Origin: Heterocephalus glaber
Taxonomy: Eukaryota; Chordata; Mammalia; Rodentia; Bathyergidae
Assembly: GCF_000247695.1 (NCBI RefSeq)
Contig: NW_004624751.1
Location: 27,776,611-27,840,610, forward strand
DNA length: 64,000 bases
Direction: 5' to 3'
Shown piece after piece: positions 24,401 to 36,400 of this stretch (positions within the stretch are counted from its first letter, which is position 1; the number at the start of each line of letters is the position of its first letter). The notes under the pieces were generated by a model. The model was not told the DNA's origin. It searched no databases and saw only the letters and a list, made by a program, of their open reading frames with translations. A program made the position numbers and the translations under genes.

Positions 24401-27400
24401 CTTTATAGATTGTGTTCACACTCACCATTGCTTTTTTCAGAATCAACGGTCAGCTTTCTCCCAGGTGGAGAGTCACTATTTATGTTAATACCTGTAAAAC
24501 ATTTTAAGTGGAAAATCACACATTTTATATTCATTTATTTTAGCCTACTTTTTCTGGACCAAAAAGTTACATATTAGAAGCTTTTATCTTATAATATTTT
24601 GAGAATAAATATCTGTATTTATAGTTATCTATTTGGGCATGTTTAACTTTGAGAGAATATACTATAAAATTAAAAGATTACCAGAGCAAATAAGGAGGTA
24701 TGACAATTTATATTTTTTCATTAAAAAATGACATATATATGCGTGATATTTTGATATGTGTACACATTGTGGAATGAACAAATAAGGCTAAATTATATAT
24801 CTATCCCTCACGTTCTTAATACTTTTTAGTGAAAATATTTAAAATCCACTTTTAGCAGTTTAAAAATATATATTAACTATAATCACCTTGCTGTGCAATA
24901 GATCATCATAACATATTCTTCCCAACTGCAACTTTATGCTCTTTATTTACCATCATCCCAATACTCTCACCTTCGCTCTACTTTCTATTTCTGTGAGTTT
25001 GACTTTTAGATTCCACATATAAGATCATAAGTGTTGTGGTTTAAAATCTAAAACATTCCCAAAAAGCACTCTACTCATAAGTGGATTAATCTATTGCTAA
25101 GTTCCTAGCTGAATGTGCTATTCAAAGGTGGAGTCTGGTTCGAGGTGGGGAAGCAGGGACAAGGAGGACCTGGAAGGGTATATTCTTGTCCCCAGATCTT
25201 TCCTTCACTTCCTGCTTCCTGGCTACCATGGCTGGAGCAACTGTCCTCCGCCAGGCTCTTCTGCCATGCCATTCCTGCCTTGAAGCCAGCCAACCATGAA
25301 CTGAACCCTCTGAAACCATGAGCCAAATAAATCTCTTGTTTTATGTTGCAGGTATCAGGCATTTTGGCCCAGTGACAGAAAACTGACTAATACATGTAGT
25401 AAATGCCTTTCTGTGCCTGGCTTCTTTCATTTAGTATAATGTCCTCTGGATTCATCCATGTTGTCACAAACGACAGAATTTCCTTTGTTTAAGGAAATTT
25501 AAGGAAATGCTACAGTTTTTAAAATCCATTCATCTACTGATGGGAATTTAGATTGATTCTATGACTTGGCTATTGAGGACAGCACTGAAATGAACAGGGG
25601 GATGCAGATGTACTGATTTTTATTACTTGAGATATATAACTAGAAGTGGGATTGCTCAATCACAAATAATACTTTCTAAGGATAGCATGATTGCTCCTCA
25701 TAATGGCAACCTTAAAAGGCAAGGGATGTATCTCAGCTATCCTCAAACAAATTCTGTCATGTAACATTTTCTTAAAATGGGTTTACATAGACTGCATTAA
25801 AATACCATATTATTTTGACAAAACCTGAAGTTTGATTAATAAAACTATGCCGAGTTTCTTTCACAATGGGAGTCAAAAACAGAAGTGCAAATTGAAGTTT
25901 TATAACTTGAAAAATGACCAGATTAAAAACTAAAAGAAGGACAAAAATGGACCAAAATATATACGCAAAATAAAGGGGGAAAGTATCAGAAAATATAAAA
26001 TAAAAAACAACAGAATAAAAACTAGTCTAAGATCATTAGGTTTAATAATTCTAAATAAATGAGGGAGGGAACAGGTGAATGGGCCAATGACTTAAAATAC
26101 TCTATTAAGTACTATCAGAATGGGTAAAAACATGAAATAAAAAAGAAAGTTCTGGATTGCCATGCCATCTTCACTGAAGCAGTGAGACCTCTAAGAAGTC
26201 AAAACTCTTTTCTGCCTAACACCTTATAATGTTTTAAGATGAGTCTAAACAACTTAATGGCTTACAAAGACCTTCAAAACCTTGTTTATTTCTCCAGCAT
26301 GGTTGCCATTCAACTGAACATTATTTATTTGAGTACCTTAAAAAAAAATAGGTAACTCTCTAGGTACTGACTCATACTTTTTCTTCTCTGCCTTCCTTCT
26401 CCATTCCCTGTGTCTGGCTAGCTCAAATCTGAGTCCCCCGCACACTTCCTGTGTCCTTATCAAACTAGGAACCTATAGTTTATGTCTAGAATCGTGAAAG
26501 ATCTAAGACTTTACCCTACTTTCAAGCTAATGAGTTAGTACGTCAAAGTCCCATGGATGCTGGCTGAAGACATGAGACCTGTGGCATAAAGACAAAGCAC
26601 TTCACTATTCTGAGCAAAGCAGGCAGCATGAGCTTAATGTTCACATCAGTTCCCTTTGTCCCTAAAGTCACAAGGAGATGATATGGAGTAGCCCTGGGGG
26701 ATGCTGCACACACATGGAATATTCTAGTTTAGATGTGAAATGTTCTCCAGAGGCCCTGTATCGGTCAGCTTTCTTGTCACCCAGACACAATACCTAACAC
26801 AACTGAAAGGAAGAGAGGTTTAATTTGTCTCAGTTTCACTGAATTCGGTCCTTGGTCCGCTGGCTCCAGTGCAGGAACATCATAGCAGAAGAGCCCGGTG
26901 GAAAGAAGCTGCTTAGGTCATGGCAGCTGGGAAGCAGAATGGGGGGACTGACAGAGAGGAACAGCTAGGGGCCATTTATAATACCCAAGGTCACACCTCC
27001 ATGACCTACCAGACTCACCCAGGAGTGTGCTTTACTAATCTGCTAAGAGTTTACCGCTCCAAGGAAGTTGATAAATCAGGATTAACAGTCACGGGGCCTA
27101 TGATTAACACCTTAGTCTTAGACATTATAATTAATGTCTTAGTCTTCAGCTTAGTGCTATCAGGAGGTAGTGAAAACATTAACAGGTGGGGTTATCGGGG
27201 GCATGCCTTTAAAGGGTATGGTAAAACCCCAGCTCTTTCTCATCTCATTTACAACCTGGCCACAAGGTGAACAGGCATCCTTTGACATGTGCTGCCATGA
27301 TGTTCCATACTACCACAGCCCAAAGCAACAAGGCCAACCAAGGACTAAACCACAAAAACTCTGAACCAAAATAAACCTTTCTTCTTTGTAAGTTGATTAT

Positions 27401-30400
27401 CTCAGGTATTTTGTTACAGTTTTGAAAAGTTGACTGATGCAGTGGGTTATCATGAGGAACCCTGAGCTTAAATCCATTCTTAGCCAGGTGTGATGGCACA
27501 TACCTGGAATCCCAGCACAAGAGAGGCTAAGGCAGGAGGATCGCCACAAGTTTGAGGTCAGCCTGGGCTACATAGTGAGTTCAAGGTCAGCATGAACTGC
27601 ATAGTGAGACTCTCTCAAAAAACAAAAAACAAAAAAACAAACGAAAAAGCAAAACAAAGAAATCCCATTCTTAGAATGGTTTGCAAACAAACCTGCTCTA
27701 GAAGGAGATAACCTCTTTCTTTACTGGACAGCAAAATAAGCCTACCCTCCACTCTGGAGGGGCACACTATCTGTCTTCTAAGGATGATCACCATACAAAT
27801 ATCCTTGAAAATAGTTTGGAATGAAATCTGTCTAAACCACTCTTTGCAAGATACTGAAAAATGTAAGACTCATGGAGAATTTCTTTGTCACAACATTAAG
27901 CAGCACAGCCATGGAGCCCATCCTGTTATCCACTGCAGCAGTCATCACAGGGCAGATTAGCTTATCAGAGACTATAGTATTTTTGTGTCTTCCTGATAAA
28001 GCATCACTTTAACTAAAACAAGTTTTCAGAATATGAAACGATGACATTAAATAAATCATGTAAAGTTGATTCATCTGTAATAAAATCCATCATTGAAAAA
28101 TAGGTGGAAGGACTAATGCCTATAAAAATATCACTTGAACATAGAATTTTAGAGCTCAGAGCGATGTAATACACAACTCTCTAGTCTAATCCTTTCATTT
28201 TATAAATAAAACTGAGGTCCAAAGAGATCAAATAATTTGATTGAGGCCTCACCTCTGGTTTATAATCATAGGGTGTTTACAACCCTGGTCTCCATCCATA
28301 CCACACTCTGCTGTTGGTTTATAATGGCTGAGGATCACTGTATCTGATCTGAAACGCCAAGTTTTGAATCCAAGTTCTACCAGTTTTAACATCTCTGTAC
28401 CCTGGACAAATGCTCTAACCTTTTTAAAATGAAGTGTCATCACCTACATAATGGGGCCAACAATTATACCTACCTCATATACATGTAAGGAAGTACTAGA
28501 ATAATTAGTACTGTCTTGGCAAACAAAATGCCCAACCCACCTTACCTATTACTGTTGCATTTTTGATAAGCATGTAACAAACACCCCCTCTTATACTCTG
28601 TACATAACTAAGGTACACTACAAGAAGAGAGTAATGACATTGCAATAAGGGATGCACATGTACCGCAATATTTGAACTCTTCTCATGACCCAAAAGGCAG
28701 TGAGAACAAATATAAGACAGCCATTGCCTGGAGGAAGAAAGATACTGGAAGATTAATGGTTTGCCCTTTAATTTCCTATTAATTTTGCAGATAATCAGCA
28801 TCCATCCTTGAGGTCATTTAAGTCTCTACCCTTTCTCTACCTTTATAAGAAATTATCTCTGCATCTATGGATCCTCTGGATTTATTTTAACTGGTATTCA
28901 TAATGGTCACAAAGAACAAATAAATTTGGAATATAATAGTGAAAAAAGGAGTATATTTTAGCCAAGCTTTGATTCTTATCCTAAAAGGAGTTAAATCCCA
29001 TTATGCAGAAATTTAATTTTATGCAAGCTCCTTACCAAACCAAATAAACTGATGCTTCACTAAATTGCTTTATACTCACTGAGTTTTAAATTTTTTTTAT
29101 TTCATGATTTTTAGTCATATAATTTGAAGTACACTCACATTTACTGGAATGATACTCTGAAAGCTGTTTCCCTTCATGTTCAGTCCAAGGAGAGGGTACG
29201 ATGACATCTTTAGTGAAAAACTAGGAAAATTAAGGTCTACAATTAGGCATAAATTTCTCCCCAAATGTGAGAAGGTGCCTATAGTATTTGCAAATAACTA
29301 TTAGTCACTCATATACTAACTTTGTAGTTATTTTAAATTATCAATATTTAAAAACACAATTGGCCCAAGGTACAATGGAAAAATGTAAAGTATATATAAA
29401 AAGAAATCATAATATTTCCAATCAACCACTTTAATTTAAAACTTATAAATTAAGTTAAGGTATGAATCATAGAGAACATATTTTAAGTTGTTCTTCCCTT
29501 ATTTTGGGAGGAGGGCAAAAGAGCAGATTAAGAGGTAAGGAACAGATGAAGATAAAGGTATAAAAACAAGCTAGTATAAATGGTAGGCTGGAGCTACCTT
29601 GTACTAGCTCTCTAGCTCTAATTATTAAATTTCCAGGAATCTTTGTATACCAGTTGTTAGTCATTATTTAATATCAAATTATGTTAATTTATAATTAAAT
29701 TATATTAAAATATCCAAAACTCATCATTTGGTAATTATTTGATTATATTTACCAATATCTACGCTCGAGATTAACTGCACCTTTTTTATCTATATGGTAG
29801 ATTCCTATGTACAACGGTGTGCAACTGCACTTCCCCTTTTTGTGATGTCATATCACTGGCTTGAAATTGGTTGGTGTTAGAGTTCCTATACTACAAAGAG
29901 CAGCAATCAGTATAAACCATATTCTACAACCAGAAGGCCACTAGCTGGATACATTTCTTTCTTCTTTCATTTCTAATACAGTATTTTTCCCTTCCCTATG
30001 TTTTTTGGGGAAAATACTTTCTTTTTATTTGGCTTCAAGTATGATAACAAATTAACTACCCATGAATCATGAGGAAAAGATGAAAAAACAAAGGGAATGG
30101 AAAAGAGATTATGACTTAGACAATTTGCAGGAAGAAATATAAAGAACTCACAAACTTATGACGTGATATGTATGAGTTCACTCAAAATTTAAAAAAATAA
30201 AAATCCATATAACAAAACATTATTTTTATAGTAAGATTAATACCCATATATTTAAAACTTTGGTAATAATTAGTATTGCAGATAAGAAAACACAAGCAAT
30301 ATTATAATGAACCACGAGTATAAATGGGTACTTTTAGGAGGGTGATATGGCAAAATCTACCAAAACTGAAAATCCACCAAGCCTCTGATTTAGCAAATCT

Positions 30401-33400
30401 ACTTCAAGTATACAAAATAAATTAGCTAATCACAAAACTATGATATAAATACAAGGAACACAGCTTAAGTATCTATTAATAAGGGCTGTTACTATGGAAT
30501 ATAAAAATGTGTATGTGCTAATTATCAAAAAATATTTAAGAAAGATTATTGAGCAAAAAAGCAAGATGTAAAACAGTATGAAAAGAATGAATCTATTTGT
30601 CTAAAATAATGGATGCATGACATTATATATATAAATTAATCTCTAATTATAGACAAGAAATGTTATTGCAATTGTCTTCTGAGGGTGGGATGGAGGACCA
30701 AGAGCTTCTCATTTTCATTTTATATTTTTCCTTGGCATTTGAAATTTTGTATTTAACATGGACACATAATTATTCTATTTTGAAAAATATGTTAAAAAAT
30801 TTGTACCCTACTGTCACTCTTTGATTGCCTTAAATTTTATCTGCTAAGTTTCCCTTTCAACTTTAAGGATTCTAAAAAGAAAGCACATTTTTCAAAATGT
30901 TGGAAAATCAGAAAGAGGCTAAGAATATTTGGCTGGGTAGGAATTATATGACTGGTTACAATGATAATGAAAATTTTGGAGCTAAAGAGTGTAGAGAATG
31001 CTTGGAAGGAGTGAACAAGTGAAACTATTTCCTAAAAATAGGCTATAATCTCAAATTCAAGGAGAACACACCCACTCTACTGCACTACTGTAGGGGCATC
31101 CCCTGACTCCAGAATATGCAGGCACACAAAGTTTTTTTGGGGTGCAGAAGAGCCGAGTATAGCTAAGAAATAGAAGCAGGGAGAGAAGGTCAGAAAAGGA
31201 AAAGGGAAAAATCAGAAATGTTACCATGATCTAAAGACTTTCTGAACCTTAGTCATGCTCTACGGTATTCAGCAAATAAAAGAGCAAAAGTAAAAAACTT
31301 AGTTCATTTTTTCACTTAAAAAAACCCTCCTACATTTATACTTAGTGAAATACATTTTAATTCATGAAATATATTGTCTTAAAAATCCTAAGTATTCATA
31401 ACAAATGAGAAATCTATTCTCTATCCCAATCTAGATTTGAAGTCCTGAAAATATTTGACTTCCTTTACATAAACTCCAAGTTGGAAGAAAATTCTGTGCT
31501 ATTCAATATTCTGAGGGCATGAGAAAGACAAATTTTGCTGGCCCCTGAAAATGAGAAGAACGAAGCACAATACTGGCCAAAAAGTAGTTAGTCCAGGGGA
31601 GAGAGCACTACACAAGCACTGTATGAGCACCAAGTACGAAGACAGCTGAAAATCACCGGTCTCACGAGAGCCCAGAAGGGTACGTCATACAGTTAGGAGC
31701 ACAGGGAGGTTGAGAGGAAGGTGGAGGCTGAAGGGTCTGAAGAAAGTCTTCCTAAAAGGTGACACACATGCAGAATTCATCCTTAACTGACTTAAAGATC
31801 AGCAACAGTTTTCAGTTACCTCTTCAATGGCTTTTTGTCTTTTGTCTTCCACATCTTTATCTATTCTATACAGAGATAAAGAAGAAAAATAACCATGCCA
31901 TTACTTCAGCTTATTGAACATTTAAAATAATAACCTTTCAAAGAAATAATTCCCCTCCATCGAAACCTGGCAAATGTTAAAACTCACTTTAAAAGAAAAA
32001 CTGGTATCTTGTAACATTTAGTTAATGGCAGTATTCTGAAATTCAGCATTTAGCCCTTAGGCCTACTTCCCTCTTTCCCATTCAAACTGTGATTGGAGTA
32101 ATACTTTCTTTTGAAAGGTTTATAGCAATATATTTAAATTACTAACAACATAAAATATTCTGAATAAAGTGTGTTCTTTACTCAACAAAATTTAAGTATT
32201 TAATTTGACAGAAATTTAAAAATTGTCCAAATTCAGTCGCTTCAACTACGATACATTTATCATAGTGGTAATTTTTGGATTACCTTTTTCTCTGAAATAG
32301 TGGAAAGAAACTATCAACTCTTATATTCTGAATAAGCAGATAAAAATATTAATTCTGAAATAAAACTGCAGCAATATAAAATTCTGTCCAGCTATATTCT
32401 GTTTTGCTTTGTTACAATGTGGAATTACAGCAACACAAATTTCTTAGCTATCAGATTTCACATAAAATGTCGGGTCTGAAGCACAGGCCTACACTTGCCA
32501 AGGATTCAGCAGTCAGCCTTGCAGGACCACTTCTTTATTCTTTTCCAAGAAGAATGCTTGCATTCCATCATCAAACTGGCAAGACTTTTTTTTTACCAAT
32601 TTAAAATTATGTTCTCTCAGAAATTATTTTGTTTCTAGCTTAACAAAGCTCTATGAGAATATACATGCTTCAGAAATTTAAATCGATGGATTTTTCAAGT
32701 AAGGGAATTAGTACTTGTCCCAGCTTGACCAACAGCCATTTTGAGGATAACTCAATTCTCAAGGGCATAAGCCAAAATGATAGCACATTATATTTCCAGT
32801 AAGCTCTCATCTACCTTTACTTCATTCAAAAGCACTCTGCTGCTTCATCAGAGGCACTACAAAAACACAAGTCAGCTGATTGCTGGAAGCAGTAAAAATC
32901 AGCATGGCCAAATACTGTACAGCTAATTGATAGAAGCTTCTAAGAAGTCATACAGAATACCCTGACCAGCATGGCACTGAACACTGGGGTATTATGCACA
33001 GTGGTAAGATATGTGTTCTCAGTGTTGATCTTTGTGTGAGGAGGAAGGTCAGATACCTTCAGGATTAGTCACCTCCTGTGTGGATAAAACTCCTTTGTTT
33101 ACACACTAGTATGCCTCACAGTTACCATTTTTCTGCGTGTTATGGCATGGTTGGCAAGGAAGGGATGAGCCGAAAGAGTTCTGATTAGTTAAGAAGAGGT
33201 ATCGAAAACCATTGCTTGTTTCTAAGAATGAATCAACATGCTAAAAGCATCTTCACCATCCCTAACAGAAGCCATATCCATTCATTGTGTTACGTTAGCT
33301 AACAAAATTAGAGTTTTCCCATTCTTTCTCCCTCTTCTATTTCACAAAACTATCTACTGAAATACACCAAAGAATCTCTTTGTAAACCCAGACAGAAGTG

Positions 33401-36400
33401 TGAAAACGTTTGTGTTACAACTGTGATCTAACTGTATTGTTAACTCTTAGAGAGAAAATATTTTATAATCTAATATCCCAATATACTTTTTCAGTGTTTC
33501 TCACAGTCCCTCATAGTGCTCAATAAATACCTCTTGACTAATAGTTATCCGGGATTGACTATGTTGAAGAGATAAGGCAAAATAATAGAGAATACAGTTT
33601 GGGTGAGACAAAAGATTACTCATTAATGGTGAATCATTTGCCTTTACATATTCTTTTCACCTTCTTTTTCAAAGGTATTACTTAAATTTAACTGAAAATC
33701 ATTTTATGCTTTATCTCATTCTATTCCCTTCCTGTAACAATTCAGACGGAATTATGACTGTATGGTCAGCAAGTTACCAAGCAAAGAGAAGACAGAGTAG
33801 AAAAGCCAGACAAGTAAGCAAGAATGTCTCAACATGTGTGAATCATTGTGTGAATGAATTTAAGTTAAAGGGAAAAGGATCCCAGTTGTGGGACTTACAG
33901 CACATCAACCTTAGGCCTGAAAATTAAAAGCTCCTCATATTACGTATTTGATGTTTTTCAAATGTAAAGAAATCAGACTACATAAAGCAAGAGTCCTTCA
34001 AACTATATATGCTACTACCTATTTTCAATCAAAAACTAGCTCTGTTTCCCTAAACAAGTGCATATTCTCACATTAGTCATTATTGAGCAGCACAAGTCTA
34101 CTAATACCTTGAAACCTACTGAACACATAACAAAGTTTAAGGCTGCTCAGGTATTATGTAGAATTCAAGAAAATGTGATTCAGATTTCCCAGTGAACTCT
34201 GTTGCTATTGAATTCTCTTGCATTCAGCAGGTGTTAAGAGAATTTCCATAAACACACACATGTGCTAAACAGAATTTTACTTTATATTAAAAAACCAAAA
34301 AACAAAACAAGTCAGAAGCCACATCATAGAGAAAGGTACAAATTTTACACTGCCTTTCCCTCTCTCAAGTGTTGGGGAGGAAGAGCTGTTCTCTAAGTAG
34401 CAGAGGAAGGAGGTTATCTCTAAAAGAAAAGGATTCCTACTCAGATTTGGAACTGTTAGTCAGGGACTCTTTCTGGATATAGTTCTTCGAACTCACTCAT
34501 TTACACAGAAGAAAATCCACATCAGAAATCTTCACATATACAAATATTTGACCTTTAGAAGTTCCTATCTCTCTTTACATAAAAATGTGTTATTACATTT
34601 ACGTGCAAGAAGGGAAAACTTACCGAGAATGACTTAAGTATGAGGCTTGACGATGAATCTCTTCTGGGTCTATTTCTACTGGATTTATTACAGCTAGTTG
34701 ATCAATAGACCATCTAAATTCTCCTGGAGTCTTAACAAAAGACAGTGAAATTATCAATAAAGCAAACTAAAAGTCTGTCAAAATGCTAACCAAGGTCACC
34801 TTCCAAATTAATGTGAGTGGGTATACTGCAATATAGAGAGTATTTTAAAACGTATGTTTTCAAATAATCAAATCACACAAAATCAACTGGCTTGACATAT
34901 CTCTTCTAAAACATCTAAATCTTGTGTGATTTTAAAAAATCATGTAATACTAAGGGGAAAAAAATGACCAAAAAAAAAGGTATAAAATACCACAATCAAT
35001 AATCAACATTGATATACCAAGCCCATGTGAAAATTAAAATATGTTATCAAAGTTCTTTCACTAAGAATGAACTGAAGTTAAACAAAGCCCTAACTACACA
35101 AATGGCTGCAAAAGCTCATAAAATAGTTAATTCTCAAAATAATGAGTGGTAACCAATGCTACCTTTCTATATTCAACTACTTAACATAATCAAAAGCTCC
35201 ATCCAAATCCTAATTTGTAATGAGAAATACAACCTAGATAAATTCAGGCCTAAAATACAAGATACTGCAACACTGTAGCTTTGAGGGTTAAATTGCAGTC
35301 ACTCCAGTATCAGTTTCTATTAAGACTAAAAAGATAACTAAACTTTAATACACTTCAATTAAAATTCATGGAGATCAGATTAATGATTCAATATAAACCA
35401 GGGATGGCTAACCTTTTAGAGTGAACTGCAACCCAAAACCCACTTATTTATCACAAAGTGCCAATACTCAAGTTTTTAGTTTACAAAAAACATCTTTTGT
35501 CTTAAAAGAAAAACACAGTAACAGAGCTTTCAATGATACAGCTTTTTATTTTTTGCTTTGTTTTTGGTACCAGGGATCGAACTCGGGACCTTGTGTTTGC
35601 GAGGCAGGCAGCGGAACCACTGAGCTAAATCCCCGGCCCCCATATACAGTTTTTTTATTGAAAGGTAAAAGTTTGCATTTGGCATGCTTTGCACATTTAA
35701 TGTGATCTTTCCTGTTGTGTGCATGCTGATAATTTGTCAAACCTTGGATGGGGTGACTTGGCTCGCATCCACTCGTGCCACAGGTTCGCCACCGCTAATA
35801 GAAACTAGGCGATAGCTCAGTTTTCCCTTTGTGCATGCTTACTCACAGCTGATAAGAAAATGCAGTAGAAACAATAACCTGGTTTGCAGTTTTCCTAGAT
35901 AACTAACTAGGTTAACAGATTAGAGTTCAAAAAGAACTTCTCCAGAGTAGCAAATAAAGGCAAGATTAATAAAAGTGATGAAGAACTTCTTTAATCTCCT
36001 AAAGACCACTTTCCCTTCCACATCACGTTTGTGCTAACCATTAATGATAGCACACATCGCTTGTATCTGTCCCACTAACTGAGGGATTGGCTTGTTTTAT
36101 AACAGCCGGCAAACTAAGTATGGTTTTGACATTTTTAAATGGTTGACTCAAAAGAATCCTGATATTTCATTATGTGAAAACTGCATGAAATTCAATTTCA
36201 GTCCATAAATACAACTTTACTGGGCACAGCCACGCTGATTTGTTTACACACTGTCCATAACTTTTGTGTGTTTTTATTTTGTGTCTTTTAAATATTTATT
36301 TGTTTATTTTCATGGCTGCACTTTAGACACAAGGCAGAGTTAACTAGTCTGACAGGAATCAGATAACCAGCAAAGCCTAATTATTTCCTCTCTGGTCTCT

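Larger units (their letters stand above)
24492..29138. other. BORA intron 5
   Basis: 4.6-kb intron. It holds an L1 3' end split by an LTR (24,725-25,790), two MaLR-like LTR pieces in opposite orientation (26,757-27,440), a B1 (27,482) and a MIR (28,330). Stretches 25,800-26,700, 27,650-28,140 and 28,510-29,138 show nothing I can name. Confidence 0.6.

Noticed and set aside
27245..27520. 91-codon minus frame
   Set aside because: It spans an LTR fragment and a B1 SINE, so the openness is repeat-derived.
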